Below, piece by piece: positions 1 to 8,659 of a stretch of 51,824 nucleotides of DNA. Location of the stretch: NCBI GenBank assembly GCA_900541235.1, contig UQIW01000019.1, positions 1-51,824 on the forward strand, written 5' to 3'. Position numbers and translations under genes: made by a program. The stretch's first letter is position 1. Each line of letters begins with the position of its first letter. The notes beneath the pieces are model-generated. The model did not search any database. It saw nothing but the letters and a program-made list of their open reading frames with translations, and had not been told where the DNA came from. Origin of the DNA: an uncultured Collinsella sp. (GTDB lineage Bacteria > Actinomycetota > Coriobacteriia > Coriobacteriales > Coriobacteriaceae).

Positions 1-474
1 GACATCGCCGTGGCCGGCTGCCCGCGCCACTACATCATGCGCTCCAGCTGGGTCATCGGCGAGGGCCACAACTTCGTGAAGACCATGAAGGGGCTGTCCG
101 ACCGCGTAGCCGACCCGGAGGACAAGTTGGAGCAGGTCACCGTCGTGGACGACCAGCTGGGCCGCCTGACCTTCACGCGCGACATGGCGGAGGCCATCTT
201 CCACGTGCTGGGGACGCACGCCCCCTACGGCACCTACGACTGCACCGGCTCCGGCGCCGTGAAGAGCTGGGCGGACATCGCCCGCGCCGTCTTCGAGGTC
301 GCCAACGGCAACGGCGACAGGGTCGTGCCGGTATCGACCGCCGACTACTACGCGAGCGCCGCGGGCCCCATCGCCCCGCGCCCGACCCACTCCGCGCTCG
401 ACCTTTCCAGGCTCGAGTCGGTTGGGTTCCATATGCCCGACTGGGAGGAAGAGCTAAAACTTCATTTTGATTAG
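1..474 (+). CDS. rmlD: dTDP-4-dehydrorhamnose reductase-like protein, C-terminal part (5' end outside window)
   Basis: The reading frame is open from base 1, so the start lies upstream of the window. The visible 157 residues match the C-terminal half of RmlD-type short-chain reductases: RSSWVIGEGHNFVKTM, then VVDDQLGRLTFTRDMA and a C-terminal segment ending in an Asp/Glu-rich tail. RmlD reduces dTDP-4-keto-L-rhamnose to dTDP-L-rhamnose with NAD(P)H in the cytoplasm. The NAD-binding Rossmann half is not visible, so an RmlC-RmlD fusion or another NDP-sugar reductase cannot be excluded. Third positions are strongly G+C, unlike the A+T-rich glycosyltransferase genes that follow, so this gene and its neighbours probably have different histories. 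Confidence 0.78.
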   Translation, partial: DIAVAGCPRHYIMRSSWVIGEGHNFVKTMKGLSDRVADPEDKLEQVTVVDDQLGRLTFTRDMAEAIFHVLGTHAPYGTYDCTGSGAVKSWADIARAVFEVANGNGDRVVPVSTADYYASAAGPIAPRPTHSALDLSRLESVGFHMPDWEEELKLHFD

Positions 475-486
475 ATGCCTTTAGTA

Positions 487-527
487 CATTGTTTGCATTC
501 TTAAAATCAGTGAGAATGCAAACAATG
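487..527 (+). terminator. Perfect 15-bp inverted repeat after rmlD
   Basis: Arms 487-501 (CATTGTTTGCATTCT) and 513-527 are exact reverse complements around an 11-base loop. A second short stem with TGCCATTTT follows at about 529-552. There is no long T-run directly after the first stem, so it may be a terminator, a processing site or an operator for the next gene. Confidence 0.45.
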
Positions 528-585
528 CCATGGGCATTTATGCCATTTTGCCAAGTTGCACCAGGAATTTTTTGGATGGTTTTCA

Positions 586-2466
586 ATGCATTTTAAACTT
601 GCAAATTTGATTTTTAACGGATCTGATGCGATGTTGCAGTATCCATTGCTTTGCTATAGGGCAACGGAGGGTCTTGTTATTCCAACTTCGAATGACGCTA
701 TTGAAATCATGAAATCGACCAATGTTGATTTCACAACATATTTTAATGCGCTATCCATTTATAAGTGGCGAAAATACACTACTGCAAAGGCGTTTTATCT
801 TCATATCGAGTATTGCGGCTCCGCCTTAACGCTTCAGCAGACGTATGCAAATAATTATTCTTGGATTCCTTCTACAATTGATGGCTCTGCGGTTAGTTTG
901 CAACGATCCGATGAATGGAGTACGGCTGAAATCGAACTCTCCCTTTGTGAGGGAGAGATTCTGCACGCTTTTAATATCAGTACTGAAGGCCCTGTTAATA
1001 TTCGGAATGCGTATTATTATTGCGATTGTGAAGAACTGGATATTCATCCAGTTGAGCTAGCGCTTGCAACTACTACGTTTAAAAAAGAAGACTATATTGT
1101 CCGTAACGTATCTCTTTTACAAAAGAACATTATTGATTCTGATGAAGAGATTGCTGATCATTTCCACGTACACATTATTGATAATGGCCGTTCGCTGAAT
1201 AGTGCAAACCTGGATTCATCGCGTGTTACTGTTCATCCAAATCCTAATGTCGGCGGGTCTGGTGGTTTTGCTCGGGGGATGATTGAGTCACTTGAGCAGA
1301 ATCCTAAAGCGACTCATGTTCTCCTGATGGACGATGATGTCGAGGTTCTTCCCGAGAGTTTTATCCGCACTTTCAACCTGCTCTCTCTTCTCAAAGAAGA
1401 ATATGCTGAGGCCTTTTTATCGGGTGCTATGATGAGCTTGGAAGAGCCCAATTTGCGTACCGAGGATTTAGGGTTCTTTACTGCTAAGGGAACTTTTTCT
1501 CCCCTTAAGCCTGCAGGCTATATGACCTCACTTCATGATGTCGTTGAGACCGAGATATATAAGGCCCCAACTGGCCTTTATGAGGACACTGCCCAACAGT
1601 ATGCTGGCTGGTGGTATTGCGTTATACCTACCGCAACGATTGAACGTGAGGGGTTGCCCTTGCCCTTATTTGTTCGTTCTGATGATGCTGAGTATGCGCT
1701 TCGTTGCAAACCCAAGTTCATGTCCATGAATGGTATTTGCGTTTGGCATAATTCCTTTAAGTTTAAGTATAGTGCTGCCGTGGAGCGTTATCAGGTAAGC
1801 CGAAATACGCTAATCAGTCAGGCGACAACTGGCGCTGCGCCTCTCTCTGATTTTCTTTATGAGATTCGTCGTGAAGTTGAGCTCGACTTGAAGAAATTTA
1901 ATTACGATGAAGCTGCTCTTGCCGTAAAAGGTCTTGAAGATTTTTTGAGAGGTCCGGAGTGGATTTCTCATCCTGTCGCTGAATCCCGTTTTATGGCGGC
2001 AAATCGTGAAAGGGAACAATTGATTCCCATCGAGCAGCTCATCCCTCAGGCACAAGAATTGGGTGTCGACTTGACGCAACTGACTTTTGGCAATTTGAGC
2101 CTTGGGGGCGACAGGTCTAGGCTGCAGGCATTTAAGGATTATCTGACCATTAATGGCCACCGTTTTGTTAACGACTCCGTTAAACGTAACGGTAGGGTTG
2201 CTGTTATTGATGCTGCGGGATGGGTTTATCCCGCAGGTAAAATCAGGGATGTTGACACGCTTATTGTGGTAGATGTGCCTAATAAAAAGGGTGCCATTAG
2301 ACATATGGATAAGAAGCGATTCAAAGAGGTTTGGAGTCGTTTTCGTAAAGCCGAGAAGGAATTCAAGCGTAACAAAGATAAGATTTATACCGAATACGCT
2401 TCGTATAGAGATGTCTTTACTTCGATCGATTTCTGGAAACAGTATTTGAAAGAGGCGTCGGAGTAG
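586..2466 (+). CDS. GlfT2-like galactofuranosyltransferase (first copy)
   Basis: A 626-residue GT2-family enzyme with the layout of mycobacterial GlfT2: an N-terminal beta-rich domain, then a GT-A fold. Visible motifs are HIIDNG, PNPNVGGSGGFARGM, the metal/UDP-binding DDD at residues 249-251 (LLMDDDV), SDDAE with D366/D367, and VWH with H388. These sit close to where GlfT2 has its DDD, DD and His. The family moves galactofuranose from UDP-Galf onto a growing glycan at the inner membrane face. A TTG at 556 would add ten residues; ATG 586 was chosen because MHFKLAN aligns with the start of the second copy (MQFKLAN, 3786). The gene is A+T-rich compared with rmlD and glf. Acceptor and linkage cannot be read from sequence. 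Confidence 0.8.
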   Translation: MHFKLANLIFNGSDAMLQYPLLCYRATEGLVIPTSNDAIEIMKSTNVDFTTYFNALSIYKWRKYTTAKAFYLHIEYCGSALTLQQTYANNYSWIPSTIDGSAVSLQRSDEWSTAEIELSLCEGEILHAFNISTEGPVNIRNAYYYCDCEELDIHPVELALATTTFKKEDYIVRNVSLLQKNIIDSDEEIADHFHVHIIDNGRSLNSANLDSSRVTVHPNPNVGGSGGFARGMIESLEQNPKATHVLLMDDDVEVLPESFIRTFNLLSLLKEEYAEAFLSGAMMSLEEPNLRTEDLGFFTAKGTFSPLKPAGYMTSLHDVVETEIYKAPTGLYEDTAQQYAGWWYCVIPTATIEREGLPLPLFVRSDDAEYALRCKPKFMSMNGICVWHNSFKFKYSAAVERYQVSRNTLISQATTGAAPLSDFLYEIRREVELDLKKFNYDEAALAVKGLEDFLRGPEWISHPVAESRFMAANREREQLIPIEQLIPQAQELGVDLTQLTFGNLSLGGDRSRLQAFKDYLTINGHRFVNDSVKRNGRVAVIDAAGWVYPAGKIRDVDTLIVVDVPNKKGAIRHMDKKRFKEVWSRFRKAEKEFKRNKDKIYTEYASYRDVFTSIDFWKQYLKEASE

Positions 2467-2474
2467 TCTTCATG

Positions 2475-2512
2475 TGAGTGGGTTTCAAGGTGGGACCCAC
2501 TCATTCTTTTGT
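2475..2512 (+). terminator. Intrinsic terminator after first GlfT2-like gene
   Basis: A 9-bp stem TGAGTGGGT / ACCCACTCA (2475-2483 and 2495-2503) is followed by TTCTTTTGT. It lies just after the stop codon at 2466, which suggests at least partial termination before the licD-like gene. Confidence 0.7.
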
Positions 2513-2565
2513 ATCATATGAGTAATTGTGCTTCGTTCATTGTTTGTCGTTGCGAAGGTTAAGCC

Positions 2566-3753
2566 ATGTCCTTGCTTTCTACTATTAAAAAGATCCTCCC
2601 TGGCTCATCCCGATCGTTGCATGCTATGCATGAGGATATGGACCGTCGTTTTGACGAGGTTTTCGCCCGTATTGAGCAGGCCGATAACGGTATCAATATG
2701 AATATCAATTACAAATTCGATACTCGGCTATTTCCAGAAATTGAATTGCTCAAGCAACGCCAACAAAGTCTGTCAGAACAAATGAGGCTTCGCTTTGAAT
2801 TGTTAGCGCGACGTGCGTACCCCGATCTCACCCCTTTTGAGCTCCGTTGCAAAATCTTTGATGCATTACCCGACGCCGAGGGTGATATTCGATTGATGCA
2901 GCAGGCAAACGCGGCCTTGATGAGTAAGCTAGACGCGATTTGTGTTGCCAATAATATTCAATACTGGCTTTCTTATGGTTCTCTTGTTGGCACCTTGTCT
3001 CGATCGGGTTTTATTCCTTGGGACGACGATATTGATATCTGCATGCTTAGGTCCGATGTGGATAAGCTCACTGCCGCTTTAATAGACGGCCCTGAATATC
3101 AAATCACCCTCGTATATGACTGGTTTGTAAAGTGTCGTCAAGTTCGCTTTTGTTCAACTAATTCGCTTATACCTTGTTTTGTGGACATTTCGATTTACGA
3201 CCGGGCGGCCAAGAATTCCAAGCGCGCGAACGATCAACTTAGGCAACTCAGAATTGAGCTTATGGATTTCTTTGACAAAAATGAACGTGAGTTTAGTTTT
3301 TGGAAAGATAATCCTTGGATGGTTCATCCACACAGTGGGCTTAGCGTGCAGTGCGGAGATGTTGACTTGGAAGCTCAGAGAACAGTTGTTTCTTCTGCGG
3401 AGATTGATCTTGTCCAGAGCGTATTCGATTCGTTTAATGAAAAGGCTCATGATCTAGGTTTGTTAACCGATGAGTCTCGTGGTGATTTTGCATACGCGAT
3501 TGATAACGTTTTTGATGCCCCTAAACGTAAAATAATTTGGGACCGCAACGATATCCTTCCCGTAAGAAAGCATCCGTTTGACAGCTTCTCTTTTTTGGTT
3601 CCCGCGAAAGCGGAAAAGGTCGCTGATGATTGCTATCCTGGATGGCCTTACATGCCAATGGACATCTGTGGGCATGATCATTTTGCAAAGGATGTTTTGT
3701 CTGATCCCGATGTTCGCTCCGCGATGGCAAAGTTTGTCGACGAATGTAATTAG
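2566..3753 (+). CDS. LicD-family phosphotransferase
   Basis: 395 residues. The first 100 or so residues are charged and probably coiled-coil. The LicD domain follows, with SYGSLVGTLSRSGFIPWDDD around residues 135-155; the DDDID cluster at 153-157 is the nucleotidyltransferase-fold metal-binding motif. LicD proteins transfer phosphocholine or other phospho-substituents, such as sugar phosphates or phosphoethanolamine, onto surface glycans. No CDP-choline synthesis genes are visible, so the donor is unknown. ATG 2566 follows GAAGG at a suitable distance. The gene sits between two GlfT2 paralogues, so it probably decorates the same polymer. No signal peptide or membrane segment is seen, which fits action at the cytoplasmic face. 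Confidence 0.8.
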   Translation: MSLLSTIKKILPGSSRSLHAMHEDMDRRFDEVFARIEQADNGINMNINYKFDTRLFPEIELLKQRQQSLSEQMRLRFELLARRAYPDLTPFELRCKIFDALPDAEGDIRLMQQANAALMSKLDAICVANNIQYWLSYGSLVGTLSRSGFIPWDDDIDICMLRSDVDKLTAALIDGPEYQITLVYDWFVKCRQVRFCSTNSLIPCFVDISIYDRAAKNSKRANDQLRQLRIELMDFFDKNEREFSFWKDNPWMVHPHSGLSVQCGDVDLEAQRTVVSSAEIDLVQSVFDSFNEKAHDLGLLTDESRGDFAYAIDNVFDAPKRKIIWDRNDILPVRKHPFDSFSFLVPAKAEKVADDCYPGWPYMPMDICGHDHFAKDVLSDPDVRSAMAKFVDECN

Positions 3754-3785
3754 TAGTTACAACGGCTTTGATTAAGGTATTTAAA

Positions 3786-5627
3786 ATGCAGTTTAAACTT
3801 GCGAATGTTGTACTTAAAGTTGAAAAGCATGCAAAGGATTTTCCCGAACTCTACTATCGCGTGCTCTCCGGTGGTGCTTCGTATGATGACGATATACATT
3901 CACTTCATGTCAATGGACACGTTGACTTTCTGACGTATGTGAATGGCCTATCTGCTGGCAAATGGCATCAGTATGCGTCTGTTGGCGGCGTTGTCTTGCA
4001 TATGGCTTTATTTGGCAGGGGCCGGGTTGTCGTTCATGGAGTGAGATCTAGCGAGCTGAATCCTGTCGAGCTTAAATCGAATCCTTTTGATGGCAATGAA
4101 ATTGATCCTTGCGTTCTCGATATTGATATCGATACAACCGGCTACGACTTGATCGGTTTTAGGATTGAGAGTGATGAGGGCTATTCCGTAGACCTCTTGA
4201 ACGCCTCTTATCTGACTGATGTTCCTGAGGACTCAATTAACCAGATCAATCTTGCTCTTTCTACTACTACATTTAAGAATGAGCAGTACATTCTTCCGAA
4301 TATTGAACTCGTTAAAGCGGGCATCTCCAAAGAGGACGGTCCGATTCGCGACCACTTCCACATGTTTGTCGTCGACAATGGACAGACGCTCGATTCTGCA
4401 TCACTTTCCGATGAGCTAGTCACCGTGCTCCCGAATCCCAATACGGGCGGTTCGGGAGGATTCGCACGTGGAATGATGGCGGCTACTGAAACTCCTGATC
4501 AGTACACTCACATCATTTTGATGGATGACGATGTCTCTATTATGCCCGAGAGTTTGATCCGCACGTTCAATCTCCTCTCTCTTGCTAAAGGCAAGTATAA
4601 GGATGCCTTTATTAACGGCGCCATGCTCTCAATGGAGGACCCTACTCGTCAGTTCGAGGATGTCTCGTATGTGGCGACCACTGGTGCCTATCGTCGCGTA
4701 AAAGAGGACTTGAATGTTGGCAAGCTGTCCGACATCCTCGAAAATGAACGCACGAACGTTGAAGTTGATCAGGCCTATGGGGCTTGGTGGTATAGCTGCA
4801 TTCCGGTGAAGGCTATCGAAAAGAACGGCCTTCCCATGCCTTTCTTTATCCGCTGCGACGACGTTGAGTTTGGCATGCGCAATAAGCCTGTCTACATGAC
4901 CATGAATTGCATTTGCGTGTGGCATGCAAGCTTTGAGGGGCGTTTCCGCGCTTCGGTTGACTGCTACCAGTACTTCCGCAACTTCTTTGCCATGATTTCA
5001 CTCGATGATTGTGCTGATGAGAAAATGTTTGTCCTTCGTATTCAGCGAGGGGTACGTCAGAACTTGCGCGATATGGATTATCAGGCTGCTGAGTTTATCC
5101 TTGATGGCTTTGAGGACTATCTGCGCGGCCCTGAGTATCTCCAGAAGCTTGATGGCGCCGCGACGATGATTGGTAAGGGTAAGTTAAACGAAAAGCTGAT
5201 TCCTGTTTCCGAAATGGATCCAGAGCTTCTTCGCAAGGCTGGGGTTACGGAGCAAGTGCTCGCTAATGTTAATCTGGAATTCCATCCTTCGAAATTTATG
5301 AAGTATTGGAGATCTATTCCTTACGACAAACACTATCTTCCCGATGCGCTGTTGCGCGGAAAGCCCGGCTATGCAGTTAAGAATGGCAGCTGTACGCTTG
5401 AAGGCAATTCGACGCGTTGCAAGACGCTGGTATTTCTTGATCCGACCCGCGAGAAGGGGTCGGTCCGCACGATGGACCGGGCGCGGTTCAAGAGTATTCG
5501 CCGCCGAGAGCACGAACTGATGGCGCGCTATCGTAAAGAGGGCAAGAGCGTCAGGGGGGCATGGAAAGATGCCATGCCGTACATGACTTCGCGAGAGTTT
5601 TGGGAACAGTATTTAGGTCTGAAATAA
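3786..5627 (+). CDS. GlfT2-like galactofuranosyltransferase (second copy)
   Basis: A 613-residue paralogue of the 586-2466 product, with the same order of motifs: FVVDNG, PNPNTGGSGGFARGM, DDD at 247-249, CDDVE with D358/D359, and VWH with H380. GlfT2 family members polymerise galactofuranose from UDP-Galf. ATG 3786 was preferred to the ATG at 3768 because AAGG lies at a good distance and MQFKLAN aligns with the first copy. The two proteins have diverged throughout while keeping the catalytic residues, which argues for two active enzymes with different acceptors or linkages rather than a recent duplication. Codon use is moderately A+T-rich, less so than the first copy. Confidence 0.8.
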   Translation: MQFKLANVVLKVEKHAKDFPELYYRVLSGGASYDDDIHSLHVNGHVDFLTYVNGLSAGKWHQYASVGGVVLHMALFGRGRVVVHGVRSSELNPVELKSNPFDGNEIDPCVLDIDIDTTGYDLIGFRIESDEGYSVDLLNASYLTDVPEDSINQINLALSTTTFKNEQYILPNIELVKAGISKEDGPIRDHFHMFVVDNGQTLDSASLSDELVTVLPNPNTGGSGGFARGMMAATETPDQYTHIILMDDDVSIMPESLIRTFNLLSLAKGKYKDAFINGAMLSMEDPTRQFEDVSYVATTGAYRRVKEDLNVGKLSDILENERTNVEVDQAYGAWWYSCIPVKAIEKNGLPMPFFIRCDDVEFGMRNKPVYMTMNCICVWHASFEGRFRASVDCYQYFRNFFAMISLDDCADEKMFVLRIQRGVRQNLRDMDYQAAEFILDGFEDYLRGPEYLQKLDGAATMIGKGKLNEKLIPVSEMDPELLRKAGVTEQVLANVNLEFHPSKFMKYWRSIPYDKHYLPDALLRGKPGYAVKNGSCTLEGNSTRCKTLVFLDPTREKGSVRTMDRARFKSIRRREHELMARYRKEGKSVRGAWKDAMPYMTSREFWEQYLGLK

Positions 5628-5664
5628 GAAGAGGTCCGGATTAAGTCCGGACCTCTTCTTATTT
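5622..5664. terminator. Bidirectional terminator between convergent glycosyltransferase genes
   Basis: A perfect 19-bp inverted repeat (5622-5640 and 5646-5664, loop TTAAG). It has A-rich and T-rich ends on both sides and overlaps the stop codons of both converging genes (5627 on plus, 5659 on minus). Confidence 0.9.
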
Positions 5665-6588
5665 TGAATATGTTTTATAGGCTTGTAACTCCCATTGTTT
5701 TCTTTCGACTTTTGCAACTGAGTCGAGGATTAGTCCCGTTGCTAGGCTCAACCCACACAGGAACATGAATGAGGCCGCAAGTATGGCCGTGGGGAAGCGG
5801 GGGACTAAGCCGGTTTGGAAGTACTCCACAACAATTGGAATTCCGAGGGCAAGGCCTATGATGGCGAAGATGAGCGCTATAAGAGTAAAGAACTTGAGCG
5901 GACGATAGTCTTTAAAGAGCGTTCCAATCATTGCGATGACCTTGATGCCGTCGCTAACGGTGTTGAGCTTGGACTCGGAGCCTGCGGGCCGATCGCGATA
6001 CTCCACCGGCACGTCTTTAATTCGCCAGCGGTGATCGACAGCGTGGATGGAGAGCTCGGTCTCAATCTGGAAGCCCTCGCTCAAAACGGGGAAGGTCTTG
6101 ACGAAGGGTCTGCTCATGGCTCGGTAGCCGGTCATCACGTCGTCAAAGCTGTAGCCGTAAATCCACTTGATCATGGCGCGAACAAGATTGTTGCCAAAGC
6201 CGTGGAAGGCCCTCTTGTTCTCTTCGGCATAGGTGCCGTTTGACAGGCGATCGCCAACGGTCATATCGGCTTCGCCGTTAAGGATGGGCTCGCAAAGCGC
6301 CTTTGCCGCCTCGGCGGGGTAAGTGTCGTCTCCATCAACCATTAGATAGCATTCGGCGTCGACATCACGGAACATTTGGCGGCACACGTTGCCTTTGCCC
6401 TGTCTGGGCTCGTGGCGCACCGTGGCACCGTGCTGCTTGGCGATTTGCGAAGTGCCATCAGACGAGTTGTTGTCATATACAAAGACGGTTGCACCGGGTA
6501 ACTCTCGATGAAAATCGTCGACAACTTTGCCAATCGTCAGCGCTTCGTTGTAGCAGGGGATTATGACGACGGTATTCGAATAGTCCAT
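5659..6588 (-). CDS. GT2 glycosyltransferase of the DPM1/GtrB type with two C-terminal membrane helices
   Basis: 309 residues. An N-terminal GT-A domain has IIPCYNE (about 9-15), DNNSSDGT (40-47), VDGDDTYP (84-91) and FDDVMTGYRAMSR (148-160). Two hydrophobic segments follow at about 232-255 and 268-289. This architecture is typical of polyprenyl-phosphate mannosyl- or glucosyltransferases, which load a sugar onto undecaprenyl phosphate at the inner membrane. Minus-strand SD AGGAGGTCCTAC precedes the ATG at 6588. It is transcribed divergently from the Wzm/Wzt exporter, so it could build a lipid-linked sugar donor that modifies the exported polymer. The sugar cannot be told from sequence. Confidence 0.82.
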   Translation of the reverse strand: MDYSNTVVIIPCYNEALTIGKVVDDFHRELPGATVFVYDNNSSDGTSQIAKQHGATVRHEPRQGKGNVCRQMFRDVDAECYLMVDGDDTYPAEAAKALCEPILNGEADMTVGDRLSNGTYAEENKRAFHGFGNNLVRAMIKWIYGYSFDDVMTGYRAMSRPFVKTFPVLSEGFQIETELSIHAVDHRWRIKDVPVEYRDRPAGSESKLNTVSDGIKVIAMIGTLFKDYRPLKFFTLIALIFAIIGLALGIPIVVEYFQTGLVPRFPTAILAASFMFLCGLSLATGLILDSVAKVERKQWELQAYKTYSK

Positions 6589-6749
6589 GTAGGACCTCCT
6601 TTAATGAATCAACGGGTCGAAAGTATACCTATCGTCTGCCCCTTTGATTAGATATGGGTTAGTTCTCCAGATTTGTTGCGGTGAGTTATCGTCAACGTGG
6701 GAGGGCTATACTTTCCACTGTTATGTTTTACGAGACAAGGAGATGGTCC
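6589..6749. promoter_or_regulatory. Divergent promoter region between GT2 and wzm
   Basis: A minus-strand TATACT lies at 6622-6627, placing a start about 27 bases before the GT2 gene. A plus-strand TATACT lies at 6707-6712, before wzm. No convincing -35 hexamer is visible for either. Confidence 0.45.
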
Positions 6750-7595
6750 GTGGCTGACAACGTAGAGAGTCAGAAAGCGGTGGCTAAACCGGCCTCTCAC
6801 GCTAAAAATGATTTTGAAAAGGACAAGTTCATTCTTAAGCAGCTTGTCACCAAAGATTTTAAGATTAAATATCGTCGCAGTGTTCTGGGTGTGGCATGGT
6901 CCGTGCTTAACCCGCTGCTGATGATGATTGTTATGTCGATCGTGTTTTCGACAATCTTCGCGCAAGGTCGCAATGGTTCTATTACGCCCGAAATGTATCC
7001 GCTTTACTTGATCGTCGGTAACGTGACGTTCTCTGTCATGTCCGAGTCGACGAACCAAGCGCTTATGTCCATCATTTGGGCTTCCTCTCTGCTTAAGAAG
7101 GTTAAGGTGCACCGTTGGGTCTTTCCGGTGCAGAAGGTGCTGTTCTCGCTCGTTAACTTCGCCTTCTCTTTGGTTGCCGTCGCCTTGGTTATGCTTTGGT
7201 TCCACGTGCTTCCCACCTGGCATTTAATTCTGCTGCCGGTTTGCTTGCTCCTGCTCATGTGTTTCTGCATGGGCTTGGGCATGATGCTGTCTGCGCTGGC
7301 GGTTTTTTTCCGCGATGTTATGCACCTGTGGACCGTTGTTATCACGGCCTGGATGTATCTGACGCCGATTTTCTGGACAACCGACTTCATTAGCCAAATG
7401 GCACATTGGATCCAGGTCCTTGTGGTTGTGAATCCCATGTACAACTACCTCCAGTTTATGCGTGATATCTTCCTGTTTAATACCGTGCCTTCTGCGCTTA
7501 CCTTTGGGCTGTGTGTTGTTTGGGCTATTCTTGCTCTTGCTATTGGTTACGCCGTCTTTCACAAGACCGAGCACAAGTTTATCCTCTACATCTAA
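6750..7595 (+). CDS. wzm: ABC-2 type polysaccharide exporter permease
   Basis: 281 residues with about six membrane segments. The cytoplasmic N-terminus contains the permease-typical FKIKYRRSVLGVAWSVLNPL near residues 37-56, and the conserved ABC2 stretch FFRDVMHLWTVVITAWMYLT lies near 186-205. Wzm forms the channel that moves undecaprenyl-linked polysaccharide to the outer face. The GTG start at 6750 follows AAGGAG by 7 bases; a GTG at 6681 lacks an SD. The ATPase gene starts 12 bases after the stop, so the two form one operon. The product fits the galactofuranose locus on both sides. Teichoic-acid TagG permeases belong to the same family and are an alternative. Confidence 0.88.
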   Translation: MADNVESQKAVAKPASHAKNDFEKDKFILKQLVTKDFKIKYRRSVLGVAWSVLNPLLMMIVMSIVFSTIFAQGRNGSITPEMYPLYLIVGNVTFSVMSESTNQALMSIIWASSLLKKVKVHRWVFPVQKVLFSLVNFAFSLVAVALVMLWFHVLPTWHLILLPVCLLLLMCFCMGLGMMLSALAVFFRDVMHLWTVVITAWMYLTPIFWTTDFISQMAHWIQVLVVVNPMYNYLQFMRDIFLFNTVPSALTFGLCVVWAILALAIGYAVFHKTEHKFILYI

Positions 7596-7607
7596 GGAGT
7601 GCTGCTC

Positions 7608-8375
7608 ATGACTGAATCTGCTATTGATTACAGCAAGCAGCCCCTTGCTGTTGAGGTCAAAGACGTCACCATGATCTTTAACATGGCGTCCGAGTCGCTT
7701 ACGAACCTCAAAGAGTATTTTATTAAGCTCGCGAAGCATGAGCTGTTCTTTGAGGAATTCCGTGCGCTTAAGCACATTTCATTTGATGTGCATCGTGGCG
7801 AGGTCGTTGGCCTTGTTGGTACTAACGGTTCCGGCAAGTCTACGATGCTCAAGATCATCGCTGGCGTTTTGGAGCCCAGCGAAGGTGAGGTTAAGGTTCA
7901 CGGCAATATTGCGCCGCTGATTGAGCTTGGTGCTGGCTTTGACCCGGAGCTTACGGCTCGTGAGAACATCTATCTGAACGGTGCGCTGCTTGGCTATACC
8001 AAGGAGTTTATCGACGCTAGTTTTGACGAGATTATTGAGTTCGCCGAGCTTAAAGACTTCGTTGACATGCCCTTGAAGAACTTCTCGTCGGGTATGGTCG
8101 CGCGTATCGCCTTTGCTATCGCTACGATTACCGAGCCCGATATTCTCATCGTCGATGAGACGCTTTCTGTTGGCGATGTCTTTTTCCAGCAGAAATGCGA
8201 GCGCCGTATTCAGCACTTTATTGAGAGTGGCGACGTCACGGTCTTGTTCGTTTCTCACTCCATGGAGCAGGTTGAGCGTATTTGCCAGCGTGCTGTGTGG
8301 ATCGAGAAGGGTGATCTGCGCATGGATGGTCCCGTGGACGAGGTCTGCAAGGCGTACCACGATCAGTTCAAGTAG
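7608..8375 (+). CDS. wzt: ABC polysaccharide exporter ATP-binding protein
   Basis: 255 residues. Walker A GTNGSGKST at 71-79, signature FSSGM at 159-163, Walker B ILIVDE at 179-184 and switch His at 217 are all present. It energises export through the permease encoded upstream. ATG 7608 follows AAGGAG by 8 bases; a GTG at 7599 overlaps the SD and is less likely. The protein ends soon after the nucleotide-binding domain and lacks the C-terminal carbohydrate-binding domain of O9a/O8-type Wzt. It therefore resembles the Klebsiella O2a galactan or TagH-like class, where chain-end recognition is not built into the ATPase. That comparison rests on length only. Confidence 0.88.
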   Translation: MTESAIDYSKQPLAVEVKDVTMIFNMASESLTNLKEYFIKLAKHELFFEEFRALKHISFDVHRGEVVGLVGTNGSGKSTMLKIIAGVLEPSEGEVKVHGNIAPLIELGAGFDPELTARENIYLNGALLGYTKEFIDASFDEIIEFAELKDFVDMPLKNFSSGMVARIAFAIATITEPDILIVDETLSVGDVFFQQKCERRIQHFIESGDVTVLFVSHSMEQVERICQRAVWIEKGDLRMDGPVDEVCKAYHDQFK

Positions 8376-8377
8376 GT

Positions 8378-8383
8378 TATAAT
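8378..8383 (+). promoter_or_regulatory. -10 element for tRNA-Arg(UCU)
   Basis: A perfect TATAAT lies just after the wzt stop, about 45 bases before the tRNA. The -35 17 bases upstream is weak (TACCAC). Confidence 0.45.
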
Positions 8384-8428
8384 TTATTGGTCGTGTGAAC
8401 TTGTACCCGCTTGGACGCCCGGCTTTAT

Positions 8429-8505
8429 GCTCCATTAGCTCAGTTGGATAGAGCAGGGGACTTCTAATCCCAAGGTCGACGGTTCGAATCCGCCATGGAG
8501 CACCA
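8429..8505 (+). tRNA. tRNA-Arg (anticodon UCU)
   Basis: A 77-base cloverleaf with acceptor arms GCTCCAT / ATGGAGC, D-arm GCTC...GAGC, anticodon loop CTTCTAA (TCT), T-loop TTCGAAT and encoded ACCA. One mismatch is visible in each of the anticodon and T stems. It reads AGA codons, which are rare in the neighbouring GC-rich genes. Confidence 0.93.
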
Positions 8506-8516
8506 GAGAGTTTTTG

Positions 8517-8549
8517 AAGACCCGGTATAATGCCGGGTCTTTGCTTTTT
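8517..8549 (+). terminator. Intrinsic terminator of tRNA-Arg(UCU)
   Basis: A 9-bp stem AAGACCCGG / CCGGGTCTT (8517-8525 and 8533-8541) with a 7-base loop is followed by TTGCTTTTT. Confidence 0.85.
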
Positions 8550-8579
8550 GGGCATGTGGGCGTGCAGTGCTCCCTCAAC

Positions 8580-8616
8580 AATAAGCCCGGTGTAGCATCG
8601 CTGCACCGGGCTTATT
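8580..8616. terminator. Strong hairpin terminator downstream of glf
   Basis: Arms 8580-8596 and 8600-8616 form a 17-bp stem with one G-T wobble and loop ATC. Its outer AATAA/TTATT ends act as T-runs in both directions. It closes the minus-strand glf transcript and may back up the tRNA terminator. Confidence 0.82.
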
Positions 8617-8659
8617 GCTTCTTGCGAATTTGGTTGTCGGTCTCGAGTCGTTGAGCTCC

